Positions 42,005 to 50,846 of a DNA stretch of 64,000 nt are shown piece after piece; the stretch's first letter is position 1; each line of letters starts with the position of its first letter. The stretch is from assembly GCF_022549215.1 (NCBI RefSeq), contig NZ_JAKZFC010000006.1, positions 1-64,000 on the forward strand, read 5' to 3'. Both the position numbers and the translations under genes were made by a program. The notes beneath the pieces were generated by a model. That model had not been told where the DNA came from. It worked only from the letters and a program-made list of their open reading frames with translations, and did no database searches. The DNA is from Solibacillus palustris. Its GTDB lineage: Bacteria > Bacillota > Bacilli > Bacillales_A > Planococcaceae.

Positions 42005-42808
42005 ATGAAAAAAATAATCTCGTATACAGCGTTAGCAATTTTGGCAATTATCTTCATTTTACCATTCGTTGTAATGGTGTTTGGTTCATTAAAAGAAGTT
42101 AAGCAAGCACAAATTGATCCACTATTCTGGCTACCAACGGATCCTTCTATACAAAACTATGTAACGATTTTTACAAATGGTATTTTTATTCGCTGGATTT
42201 GGAACTCTATCGTCATTACGATTATTCCAGTAATTACACAAATGCTTTTTGCCGCCCTTCTTGGATATATCTTTGCAAAAAAGCAATTTTGGGGGAAAGA
42301 AACAATTTTCTGGATTTTCATGGCGGTTATTATGATTCCACAGCAACTATTTATTATTCCTAAATATATTATGTTCGCTGATTTTGGTTGGATTAATACG
42401 TATTGGGCATTAATCGTTCCAGAGCTTTGGGCGATTATGGGTGTATTTTTAGTTCGTCAATTTTTACAAGGGATTCCGAAAGATTTGGAGGAAGCGGCGT
42501 ATATTGATGGAGCAAATGACTGGCAAATTTTCTTTAAAATTATTTTTCCACTATCATTCCCGGTTGTCGCAACGGTTGGTACATTTGCCTTCATTTCAAA
42601 CTGGAATGATTTATTCCAACCATTAATTTACTTAACGAATGAAAAAATGTTCCCAGTAACAGTCGGCCTTGCTTCAATGCTCGGGAAAGAAGGAAATTTC
42701 GGTGTTGAAATGGCCGGAGCAACGATTTCATTTATTCCGACATTTTTAATCTTTATTTTCTTCCAACGTTATTTCACGGAAGGAATCACAATGTCAGGTA
42801 TTAAATAG
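42005..42808 (+). CDS. Sugar ABC transporter permease, MalG type
   Basis: A 267-residue partner permease with six helices and the EAA loop EEAAYIDGANDWQIFFKIIFPL, plus the N-terminal MKKIISYTALAILAIIFILP helix. GGGGAGGAGC precedes ATG 42005. The two permeases probably use a shared ATPase of the MsmX type coded elsewhere. Confidence 0.95.
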   Translation: MKKIISYTALAILAIIFILPFVVMVFGSLKEVKQAQIDPLFWLPTDPSIQNYVTIFTNGIFIRWIWNSIVITIIPVITQMLFAALLGYIFAKKQFWGKETIFWIFMAVIMIPQQLFIIPKYIMFADFGWINTYWALIVPELWAIMGVFLVRQFLQGIPKDLEEAAYIDGANDWQIFFKIIFPLSFPVVATVGTFAFISNWNDLFQPLIYLTNEKMFPVTVGLASMLGKEGNFGVEMAGATISFIPTFLIFIFFQRYFTEGITMSGIK

Positions 42809-42818
42809 GAGGCATTGG

Positions 42819-43646
42819 ATGAAAATTGGAGTCATTGGAACGGATTCGTCTCACGCAGTAGCTTTTTCTGAGCGACTGCTAGCAAAAGGACATCAAATCG
42901 TTGCGTATCAAGGTGGATCTACCATTGCATTAAGTAAAACGAGGATTGCCACGATTTCCGCACAAATGCAGCAAATCGGTGTACCTTTTGTAGAAGCGCT
43001 GGAACAAATGCAAATACAGTGTGACGCATTCATAATTACTTCTGTTGATGCGACACAGCATTTTGAACAATTCAAGCAGCTTGTTTCATGCAAAAAGCCT
43101 GTCTTTATTGATAAGCCATTCGCAAAAAATAGCGTAGAGGCGACTGCCATTATAAAACTGGCAAGTGAACAAGCGATTCCATTAATGAGTAGTTCCGCTT
43201 TACGATTTGCAGATCCTGTACAAGCAGTAAAAAATAAATGCATCGAAGCGGTGGATATTAGTGCTCCGCTCCCGATGCTCGAACCAAATGATTATTTTTA
43301 TTACGGAATTCATGCATTAGAAATGATATGTGTACTAAAGAAAATCCCGATAAAGGATGTTTCGGTACAGAATCATCAACAGCAGCATTTCATTACAGTA
43401 CGATTTGAAGATGATACAGTTTCAACCATTCGCGGCTATTTACAAAATCGTCAAAGCTTTCAATTTGTGACACATACCTCATCATTGAGTGAAATGTACA
43501 CAATTGCAGAAGGTGATTTGCATTTTTATGATCGACTCATAGATGAATTGGAACGATTTTTCATGACAAAACAAAGCCCAATTGCATTAGCCGAAACACT
43601 TCAAATTATTCGTATCCTTGAAAAGATGACACAGCATGCAAAATGA
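42819..43646 (+). CDS. Gfo/Idh/MocA-type oxidoreductase
   Basis: A 275-residue NAD(P)-dependent dehydrogenase-like protein: Rossmann start KIGVIGTDSSHAVAFSERLL, and FIDKPFAKNSVEA in place of the family's EKP motif (Lys in DKP). It is shorter than usual (330-360) and the C-terminal sheet is reduced, with DYFYYGIHALEMI as the active-site helix. AGGAGGC precedes ATG 42819. Last gene of the transporter operon; its stop lies 1 base from the end of the convergent regulator. Confidence 0.8.
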   Translation: MKIGVIGTDSSHAVAFSERLLAKGHQIVAYQGGSTIALSKTRIATISAQMQQIGVPFVEALEQMQIQCDAFIITSVDATQHFEQFKQLVSCKKPVFIDKPFAKNSVEATAIIKLASEQAIPLMSSSALRFADPVQAVKNKCIEAVDISAPLPMLEPNDYFYYGIHALEMICVLKKIPIKDVSVQNHQQQHFITVRFEDDTVSTIRGYLQNRQSFQFVTHTSSLSEMYTIAEGDLHFYDRLIDELERFFMTKQSPIALAETLQIIRILEKMTQHAK

Positions 43647-43647
43647 A

Positions 43648-44943
43648 TTACTGATTTTTAAGTTCTTCTAAAAACTGCATGAAATAGATGCGCTTCGGGC
43701 GACCTCGATGGGCTACTTTTTCCTCGCCGATAATATCGACTAGCCCTGCATCCAACCATTTTAGCAAGATGCGATTCGCACTACGTAACGTAATATTCAA
43801 TGTTTGGGCTAATTCCTCTGCTGTATAAATATATTTTTGATGCTTTGTAATTCGTCCCATTAATTTTGAAATATACGATGCAGACATGCCAGCCTTTTCG
43901 GCACGTTCTAGTAACTGCAAATCGGTAATAGCTAAAGGGTATTGTTCGTAGTTAATAAAAACGGTCGTATCAATGGGACCGATGACACGGCTATCTTCAC
44001 GGACAATATAACAGACATTTGGACCATTATCATTAGCTTGGTAAAGCGCTTGCTTTGCATGTCGTCCAGATTCATAGGCATTTATACCAAAGCCAATACC
44101 AATCGTACAATTAATATGTAGTTCTTCTTTGAACTGAGAAAGAAGCGGCAAGTGTTTGTAGCCAAGCGTTTCGCGTTCGAATTGGCCGCGTGTCGTAATA
44201 AAGCTGTATTGCAAAGGATTTAACGTAATAAGGTGTCCATCCATTTGTTGAGAAAACTGTTGCAAAATTTGCTTCACTTTTGAGTAATCTTGCGACGCAA
44301 TTGCTTCAAATTGGATTATGCCATAAACAATTTGAGTCTCCTTATTTTGCCGACTTTTACTTGCAAGGAGTACGCGTTCAAATGCGACAATCATTTCCTG
44401 TTTTGTAGGAATTAAATAGTCACTAGCTAAATTTAAAGAACGTAATTTTTCATGTACGGCTGCAACCGTAGTGACAGGGTGATAACCTTGTTTGGCATAA
44501 GAAATATGATTTTCAACAATTTGTTCAATTGCTACATCTGTTGAAAAAACATAATCGATTTTTTGGTGAAGCTGATGCGTAATCGCCAAAATATCACTTT
44601 CTTGCATGAAATCAAAGCTGTACGACTTTTCTTGCTTTTTAATTTGATGTGTTAATAGCAACTGATAAAGCTGGATCGCTCGGCTATTTAGTTGATATAA
44701 CTTCAATGAAGAATCATAGTTTTTTAGTTGTTGATAAATAAAAGGATCGGCAATTACCAGCATTTCGTATTGTGTAATAAATGTTATTAATTCCTCTGTT
44801 AGTAACGAATCATGCAGTATAAAATACTGTGCTTGGATACTTGGAAATCCACGCAAAGATTCTTTAATAGCGGGGAGCATCATTTCAGGACTAATAATTG
44901 CTACTAAACTTTGAGAGGTATATAGTGTGTTGTGATTTGTCAT
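43648..44943 (-). CDS. Transcriptional regulator with C-terminal winged helix
   Basis: A 431-residue protein. Residues ~1-150 form a receiver-like alpha/beta part (ISPEMMLPAIKESL...), ~165-330 a module resembling GGDEF or nucleotide-cyclase-like folds (YGIIQFEAIASQDYSKVKQ and INCTIGIGFGINAYESGRHAKQALYQA), and the C-terminus is a helix-turn-helix (YTAEELAQTLNITLRSANRILLKWLDAGLVD, then RGRPKRIYF). ATG 44943 follows TTTTGGAGGCG. It is divergent from the 45024 operon and is likely its regulator; a metabolite effector is inferred. Confidence 0.7.
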   Translation of the reverse strand: MTNHNTLYTSQSLVAIISPEMMLPAIKESLRGFPSIQAQYFILHDSLLTEELITFITQYEMLVIADPFIYQQLKNYDSSLKLYQLNSRAIQLYQLLLTHQIKKQEKSYSFDFMQESDILAITHQLHQKIDYVFSTDVAIEQIVENHISYAKQGYHPVTTVAAVHEKLRSLNLASDYLIPTKQEMIVAFERVLLASKSRQNKETQIVYGIIQFEAIASQDYSKVKQILQQFSQQMDGHLITLNPLQYSFITTRGQFERETLGYKHLPLLSQFKEELHINCTIGIGFGINAYESGRHAKQALYQANDNGPNVCYIVREDSRVIGPIDTTVFINYEQYPLAITDLQLLERAEKAGMSASYISKLMGRITKHQKYIYTAEELAQTLNITLRSANRILLKWLDAGLVDIIGEEKVAHRGRPKRIYFMQFLEELKNQ

Positions 44944-44966
44944 GTTAGCGCCTCCAAAACTTTGTA

Positions 44967-45012
44967 CTATAACAATTCTACGAAAAAATGTAAGAATATT
45001 CAAATTGTATAG
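44967..45012. promoter_or_regulatory. Possible operator between regulator and sugar operon
   Basis: CTATAACAATT at 44967-44977 mirrors AATTGTATAG at 45003-45012 with a gap of ~25 bases, in the only 80 bases that separate the divergent genes. A good candidate site for the regulator at 43648-44943. Confidence 0.4.
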
Positions 45013-45023
45013 GAGTGTTTATT

Positions 45024-46040
45024 ATGCAAACGATTGAACAATTGGAAGAATTTATGGCAAAACCTTCTACAGCGCTTGTAGAGGATATTAAAAAAATAGA
45101 TGGTGACATTTTAATTTTAGGAATCGCTGGCAAGATGGGACCAACATTAGCGAAAATGGCGAAACTTGCTGTACAAGAGGCAGGCATAGAGAAGCGTATT
45201 ATCGGTGTTGCGCGATTTTCGAATCAAGAAATGAAGCAAGAATTAGAAGACGCTGGGATTGAAACAATCACTTGCGATTTACTAGATGAAGCACAACTAG
45301 CTCAATTACCAGATGTGCCAAACGTTATTTTTATGGCAGGAAATAAATTCGGTACAATCAATAATGAGCATTTTACATGGGCGATGAACACGTATGTGCC
45401 GGGTCGTGTTGCTGATAAATATAAAAATTCTAATATTGTCGTCTTTTCATCAGGAAATATTTATCCATTCTTACCTGTAACAGCGGGCAACTGTGCAGAA
45501 GATGTAACACCTGTTCCAATTGGTGAATATGCGATGTCAACATTAGGACGCGAACGAATTTTCACGAACTTTTCAAATCGCTTTCACACAAAAATGGTAA
45601 TGTTCCGATTAAACTATGCGATTGATCTACGTTATGGCGTTTTATTAGAAATTGCAAAATCCGTATATAATGATGAGCCCGTTGATGTCACGATGGGAAG
45701 TGTCAACGTGATTTGGCAAGGCGATGCAAATGAATATGCCATTCGTTCATTATTACATTGTGAATCTCCAGTGAAAATTTTAAATGTAACGGGTCCAGAA
45801 ACATTATCTGTACGTTGGTTAACAAAAGAATTTGCGAAACGCTTTGGCAAAGAAGCAAAAATTGTTGGTGAAGAACAACCAACTGCACTGTTAAATACGG
45901 CATCTCATGCACATAAATTGTTCGGTTATCCACGTGTGACATTAGAGCAAATGTTAGATTTAGTGGCGAACTGGGTGCAAGCAGATGGTGCTACATTAAA
46001 TAAACCAACGCATTTCCAAGAGCGAAAAGGGGCGTATTAA
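45024..46040 (+). CDS. NAD-dependent epimerase/dehydratase, SDR type
   Basis: A 338-residue extended SDR: Rossmann fold GDILILGIAGKMGPTLAKMAK, an active-site region SSGNIYPFLPV and YAMSTLGRERIF, where the Tyr-x-x-x-Lys is altered to Y-A-M-S-T. The missing Lys suggests either a shifted residue or a changed reaction. ATG 45024 with AGGAG before it. First gene of a seven-gene sugar operon. Confidence 0.8.
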   Translation: MQTIEQLEEFMAKPSTALVEDIKKIDGDILILGIAGKMGPTLAKMAKLAVQEAGIEKRIIGVARFSNQEMKQELEDAGIETITCDLLDEAQLAQLPDVPNVIFMAGNKFGTINNEHFTWAMNTYVPGRVADKYKNSNIVVFSSGNIYPFLPVTAGNCAEDVTPVPIGEYAMSTLGRERIFTNFSNRFHTKMVMFRLNYAIDLRYGVLLEIAKSVYNDEPVDVTMGSVNVIWQGDANEYAIRSLLHCESPVKILNVTGPETLSVRWLTKEFAKRFGKEAKIVGEEQPTALLNTASHAHKLFGYPRVTLEQMLDLVANWVQADGATLNKPTHFQERKGAY

Positions 46041-46041
46041 T

Positions 46042-47121
46042 ATGAATGAAGCAGTTAAGAAAGCATTGCTTGATGGTGCGTTTATTCCCGCTCATCCACT
46101 CGCATTAAACGAAGATAAATCGTTAGACGAAGTAAGTCAGCGCGCTTTAACAAAATACTATATTGATGCAGGTGCTGGTGGCTTAGCTGTCGGTGTTCAT
46201 ACTACACAGTTTGAAATTCGTGATCCACAGTTCAAATTATATGAGCGTGTTCTAACATTAGCGATTGAAGAAATGAAGAAAGCAAATGTACCAGATTCCT
46301 TCATTAAAATTGGAGGCGTTTGTGGACCTGTAGAACAAGCGATTCAAGAGGCAACAATTCTAAAAAAATTAGGCTATGATTTAGCGCTATTAAGCATGGG
46401 TGGTTTAGCTCATTTAACAGAACAACAACTATTGGCGCGCACACGAGAAATTGCAAAAATTATTCCAGTAGTAGGCTTTTACTTACAGCCATCTGTTGGA
46501 GGACGTGTATTTACGTATCAATTTTGGCAAGAGTTGGCGAATATCGATAATGTTTGTGCGATTAAAATGGCGCCATTCAATCGTTATCAAACATTGGATG
46601 TTGTCCGTGCAGTATGTTGCAGCAAACGTCGCGATGAAATTGCACTTTATACAGGAAATGATGACAATATCATTGTTGATTTATTGTCGGAATATGCATT
46701 TACAATTAATGGTGAAACCGTGAAAAAACGAATTGTTGGCGGTTTATTAGGGCATTGGTCTGTTTGGGCGAAAACCGCTGTACACTATTTTGAAAACATA
46801 AAAGCAGCGCGCGAAAATGGTCAAATCGATTCAGCATGGTTAACAAAAGCAATCGAAGTAACGGATGCAAATGCTGCATTTTTCGATCCAGCGCATGGAT
46901 TTAAAGGCAGTATTGCAGGGATTAATGAAGTGCTAACCAGACAAGGGCTATTAAAAGGCAATTGGTGTTTAGCAGATCATGAAGTGTTAAGTGAGGGGCA
47001 GGCAGAAGAAATTACACGCGTATACGAAATGTACCCACACTTACATGACGATGATTTTGTCAAAGTGAATTTAGCAAAATGGAAATCAGGTGAGAAATGT
47101 GAAAGCGCTACAGGCACATGA
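46042..47121 (+). CDS. DapA/NanA-type aldolase (Schiff-base TIM barrel)
   Basis: A 359-residue protein of the dihydrodipicolinate synthase / N-acetylneuraminate lyase group, longer than the usual ~300. Lys175 in CAIKMAPF fits the Schiff-base Lys, Tyr148 in GFYLQPSVGG the catalytic Tyr. Other signatures: AGAGGLAVGVHTTQFE near residue 43. Such enzymes split or join 2-keto sugar acids with pyruvate-like units. It overlaps the next gene by 23 bases. Confidence 0.85.
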   Translation: MNEAVKKALLDGAFIPAHPLALNEDKSLDEVSQRALTKYYIDAGAGGLAVGVHTTQFEIRDPQFKLYERVLTLAIEEMKKANVPDSFIKIGGVCGPVEQAIQEATILKKLGYDLALLSMGGLAHLTEQQLLARTREIAKIIPVVGFYLQPSVGGRVFTYQFWQELANIDNVCAIKMAPFNRYQTLDVVRAVCCSKRRDEIALYTGNDDNIIVDLLSEYAFTINGETVKKRIVGGLLGHWSVWAKTAVHYFENIKAARENGQIDSAWLTKAIEVTDANAAFFDPAHGFKGSIAGINEVLTRQGLLKGNWCLADHEVLSEGQAEEITRVYEMYPHLHDDDFVKVNLAKWKSGEKCESATGT

Positions 47122-48103
47122 TGGTAAGACAAAATTAGTAGATATTGAACAACCAGAATTATTTCCTTCAGCGGTACTAGTTGAAACGCGTTATACAGCC
47201 GTTTCCCCCGGCACAGAAAAATTGTTAATTGAAGGAAGTAAAGAAGGTGTCCGACAGCTTGGTTATAGTGCGGTTGGTGTTGTCAAGGCGATTGGTGAAT
47301 CTGTTACGGCGGTTCAGATTGGGGATATCGTTGCGTGCTACGGTGCACCGTATGTTGGCCATATGGAACTGTTAGCTGTTCCGCAAACGCTTGTTGTGAA
47401 ATGCCCGCCAAACGTAGCTTTACAGCATGCAGCATTTGCCGCACACGGTACGATTGCGATTCATGCGATTCGTCAGGCACAGCTTCAATTTGGTGAATTC
47501 ATTGTTGTAATTGGGCTAGGTGTACTTGGTCAAATGATTGCTAAAATTTGTGCTGCGGCAAGCTATGATGTCATTTGTTATGAACCTAATGAAAAACGTG
47601 CGTCGATGCTACAACATATGGCGGGAATTGAAGTTTTTTCAGATTTAAAACAAATGGAGCAACATATCGAAAAATTTACAAATGGGCAAGGTGTGGATGC
47701 CGTTCTTCTTTGCGCGGGTGGGAAGCATTCAGAAACAACAGCCCGAAGTTTAGAATGGGTGCGTAAACAGGGACGAATTGTCATTGTTGGAGATGTAGAA
47801 CCCGAATTTAATCGAGAACAACTTTTTGCAAAAGAAGCAATTATTACAATTTCTCGCGCGGGTGGCCCTGGTCGTTATGATGCTCGCTACGAAAAAGAGG
47901 CAATCGATTATCCATATCATTATGTTCGTTGGACAGAGGGACGCAATTTAGCTGCGTATATTCGTCTGTTAGAACGAAAAGCAATTGATGTTTCTGATTT
48001 TGTTCAATTACAAATCCCATTTGAACGATCGGCAAGCGTCTATGAAAAATTAGTAACGAGTGAAGCATTAACGGCTGTTCTCGACTATTCAGGAGGAAAC
48101 TAA
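47099..48103 (+). CDS. Medium-chain dehydrogenase (alcohol dehydrogenase-like)
   Basis: A 334-residue zinc-type MDR family protein with GroES-like domain (VSPGTEKLLIEGS, YSAVGVVKAIGESV, GDIVACYGAPY) and Rossmann domain (VIGLGVLGQMIAK). The usual catalytic Cys and the four-Cys structural zinc lobe are absent. GTG 47099 is preferred over 47090 because AGGTGA lies at 47088-47093. It overlaps the aldolase gene, so the two are coupled. It is similar to the MDR proteins that accompany Gfo/Idh enzymes in sugar pathways. Confidence 0.85.
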   Translation: MKALQAHDGKTKLVDIEQPELFPSAVLVETRYTAVSPGTEKLLIEGSKEGVRQLGYSAVGVVKAIGESVTAVQIGDIVACYGAPYVGHMELLAVPQTLVVKCPPNVALQHAAFAAHGTIAIHAIRQAQLQFGEFIVVIGLGVLGQMIAKICAAASYDVICYEPNEKRASMLQHMAGIEVFSDLKQMEQHIEKFTNGQGVDAVLLCAGGKHSETTARSLEWVRKQGRIVIVGDVEPEFNREQLFAKEAIITISRAGGPGRYDARYEKEAIDYPYHYVRWTEGRNLAAYIRLLERKAIDVSDFVQLQIPFERSASVYEKLVTSEALTAVLDYSGGN

Positions 48104-48104
48104 C

Positions 48105-49157
48105 ATGTTAAAAGTTGGCGTTATTGGTGGCGGTTCGATTTCTGAATTTCATTTAGGTCCTTATTCTGCACATCCAGAAGTAGAGCTTGTAGCGATTTGT
48201 GACCAAAATGAACATAGATTACATCAGTTAGGTGAAAAGTATAAGGTGACAAAGCTTTATACAAATGTTGATGAATTATTGGCAAACGAAGAAGTAGCGG
48301 CAGTTAGTATTTGTACATGGAATAACTCTCATGCGGCGCTTGCCATTAAAGCATTAGAAAGCGGTAAGCATGTATTACTTGAAAAACCTTTAAGTATCAG
48401 TATAGATGAAGCCTATGCGATTGAAGAGGCTGTAAAAAGATCGAATAAAATTTTACAAGTAGGTTATGTACGCCGATTTGCCACGAATGTTGGGGTATTA
48501 AAGAAGTTTATTGATGCCAATGAATTAGGGGAACTTTATTATGCAAAAGCTTCTTGTTTGCGCCGACTAGGGAATCCTGGTGGCTGGTTTAGCGATGTTT
48601 CAAAATCAGGCGGTGGTCCACTAATGGATTTAGGTGTGCATATGGTCGATCTTTGCTGGTACTTGATGGGCAAGCCAAAGCCGATTTCTGTTTCAGGTAA
48701 TACATATAAGAAATTAGGGAATCGTGCGCATATCGAAAATTTATCATTTTATAAAGCAGCAGATTATAATGCAGAACTGAATGATGTGGAGGATTTAGCG
48801 AATGCATTAATTCGTTTTGAGAATGGTGCCTCTTTATTTGTAGATGTGAGTTTTACATTGCAGGCAAAGCAAGATGAAATATCGGTAAAGGTTTACGGAG
48901 AAAAGGGTGGCGCAGAAATTGAGCCTGAGTTAGCGATTGTACAAGAGCGACATGACACAATACTAAACATTACGCCGCAAATTGATGCATTAGGTTTTGA
49001 TTTTGAAGGTGCTTTTACCAACGAAATTCATCATTTCGTGGATTGTTGTATCACTGGCAAGAAACCAATCTCTCCAGTAGAAGATGGAGTGGCAGTTATG
49101 AAAATGTTAACGGCGATTTATGAATCAGCCGCAACGGGACAAGAAATTAAATTGTAG
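48105..49157 (+). CDS. Gfo/Idh/MocA oxidoreductase
   Basis: A 350-residue sugar dehydrogenase-like protein. Rossmann motif GVIGGGSISEFHLGPYSAHP, the EKPLS motif with Lys (LLEKPLSIS), YVRRFATN and the active-site GGPLMDLGVHMVDLCWYL (Asp, His). AGGAGGAAAC precedes ATG 48105. It resembles the 49795 protein. Confidence 0.92.
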   Translation: MLKVGVIGGGSISEFHLGPYSAHPEVELVAICDQNEHRLHQLGEKYKVTKLYTNVDELLANEEVAAVSICTWNNSHAALAIKALESGKHVLLEKPLSISIDEAYAIEEAVKRSNKILQVGYVRRFATNVGVLKKFIDANELGELYYAKASCLRRLGNPGGWFSDVSKSGGGPLMDLGVHMVDLCWYLMGKPKPISVSGNTYKKLGNRAHIENLSFYKAADYNAELNDVEDLANALIRFENGASLFVDVSFTLQAKQDEISVKVYGEKGGAEIEPELAIVQERHDTILNITPQIDALGFDFEGAFTNEIHHFVDCCITGKKPISPVEDGVAVMKMLTAIYESAATGQEIKL

Positions 49158-49165
49158 GTGATGAA

Positions 49166-49798
49166 ATGGTACAAATCGTATTACCAAATAATGATCAAAT
49201 TTTAATGCACTCACCATTATATAACTTTACATCTGAAATTCGACATGAGCCAAATACCATTACGATTTTAAAGCAACCAACAACAGAGGCGTATCAACCA
49301 TTTTCGTTGCTGCAGCATGAAGGCTTCATTTACTTTGATTTATGGTCGTATTCATTTGCGCTTCAACTGCATCAAGTGTTAAAGGCACATGATGCTGTAA
49401 AAGGTGTAATTCGGATTCGCCGAACAACAATAAATGCCTTTCCAATGGAAGAGGACTTGCTTGCTTTAGAGGAATGGTATGGTCCTGTTCGTAACATTAC
49501 GGTTCGGTCAAATGAAATCGGTGATACAAAATATGTAATCGTGCTTTGTGAATTAGGAGAGCAAATTATGGCTCATATAGAGTATTTGCATGGCGAAGCG
49601 CGTATTGAATTTGAATGGAGCAGTCACCAACATATTGTGGAGTTTGATAGTGCCCAAATGACAGGGGATGTGAGCAATAATCATAATTTGTATAAAAATG
49701 TTGAAGCAATTGTTGAACATGCGATTTCTTGGGACGTAAGCTATGATGAAAAGCTAACAAAAATTCAAGCGTTACTACAACGAGGTGAACAGCGATGA
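49166..49798 (+). CDS. Protein of unknown function in sugar operon
   Basis: A 210-residue soluble protein between two oxidoreductase genes, 8 bases from the first and 4-base overlap (ATGA) with the second. Visible: LLQHEGFIYFDLWSYSFALQ, VIRIRRTTINAFPMEEDLL, and HIEYLHGEARIEFEWSS, resembling beta-rich C-terminal sheets of oxidoreductases. No catalytic motif. It may be a partner subunit; this is inference. Confidence 0.75.
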   Translation: MVQIVLPNNDQILMHSPLYNFTSEIRHEPNTITILKQPTTEAYQPFSLLQHEGFIYFDLWSYSFALQLHQVLKAHDAVKGVIRIRRTTINAFPMEEDLLALEEWYGPVRNITVRSNEIGDTKYVIVLCELGEQIMAHIEYLHGEARIEFEWSSHQHIVEFDSAQMTGDVSNNHNLYKNVEAIVEHAISWDVSYDEKLTKIQALLQRGEQR

Positions 49799-50769
49799 AT
49801 ATTGGGATTATGAGCTTTGCACACATTCATGCAACAAGCTATGCCGATGCGATTAAAAGGATACCTGGGGCAACATTAACAGCGATTTATGATACGGATA
49901 GCAATCGTGGTCAACAGGCGAGTGAGCAATATCAGGTACCTTTTTTTACAGATATTCAATTATTTTTAGCGCAACCAATTGATGTTGTGCTCGTATGTAG
50001 TGAAAATGTTTTGCATAAAGAGATGGTTATTGCGGCTGCAAAGGCGAAAAAGCATATTTTATGTGAAAAGCCAATTGCTACAACGGTTGAAGATGCAAAG
50101 GAAATGATAGCAGTTTGTGATCAAAATGAGGTGCAGCTGTCAATTGCTTATCCTGTACGTTACAGTGCGGCAATTCGAGATGTCAAACAGGCGATTGAAG
50201 CAGGAGAGCTTGGAGATATTGTCGCGATACGTTCTACAAATCGTGGCCAAAATCCGGGCGGCTGGTTTATCGATGAGCAATTAGCGGGTGGAGGAGCTGT
50301 TTTGGATCATACCGTGCATATGGTAGACATTATGCGCTGGTATTTAAATAGTGAAGTAGCCGAAGTTAGTGCGTTTGCAAATCGTTATTTTACCGAGCTT
50401 GATACCGATGATGCAGGGATTATGACCATTGTTTTTGAAAATGGTGTAATTGCTTCACACGATGCGAGTTGGTCACGCTTTCCACAATTTCCGACTTGGG
50501 GCGATGTCATGATTGAAATCATCGGAACGAAAGCAACCCGTAAAGTCGATGTATTTAATGAAAAGCTAAACTTATATAGTAAAGGCGAAAAATCGATCAC
50601 GCATTTATATAGTGGAAATGATACAGATTTTGAATTAATCGTTGATTTTTTACAGGCTATTCAGCATGGAAGAAAGCCACTTATTTCTGGGTATGATGGA
50701 TTGAAATCATTAGAAATTGCATTGGCGGCTTATGAATCTAACGCTAAAAAGCAAGCGGTAATTGTATAA
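49795..50769 (+). CDS. Gfo/Idh/MocA oxidoreductase
   Basis: A 324-residue dehydrogenase-like protein: N-terminal NIGIMSFAHIHATSYADAIK, LCEKPIATTVEDA with the Lys motif, and GGGAVLDHTVHMVDIMRWYL. It has AGGTGAAC before ATG. Last gene before a terminator. Together with the 42819 and 48105 proteins, three such enzymes in one locus suggest several redox steps on one ring. Confidence 0.92.
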   Translation: MNIGIMSFAHIHATSYADAIKRIPGATLTAIYDTDSNRGQQASEQYQVPFFTDIQLFLAQPIDVVLVCSENVLHKEMVIAAAKAKKHILCEKPIATTVEDAKEMIAVCDQNEVQLSIAYPVRYSAAIRDVKQAIEAGELGDIVAIRSTNRGQNPGGWFIDEQLAGGGAVLDHTVHMVDIMRWYLNSEVAEVSAFANRYFTELDTDDAGIMTIVFENGVIASHDASWSRFPQFPTWGDVMIEIIGTKATRKVDVFNEKLNLYSKGEKSITHLYSGNDTDFELIVDFLQAIQHGRKPLISGYDGLKSLEIALAAYESNAKKQAVIV

Positions 50770-50776
50770 ATAGATG

Positions 50777-50808
50777 AAAAGGGTACTCCGTTAAGAGTAT
50801 CCTTTTTG
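50777..50808 (+). terminator. Terminator after the first sugar operon part
   Basis: AAAAGGGTACTC / GAGTATCCTTTT and T run, 10 bases after the stop. Confidence 0.85.
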
Positions 50809-50846
50809 TTGAATTACGAGAAATAACAACAAAGGGGATAGAGCAT

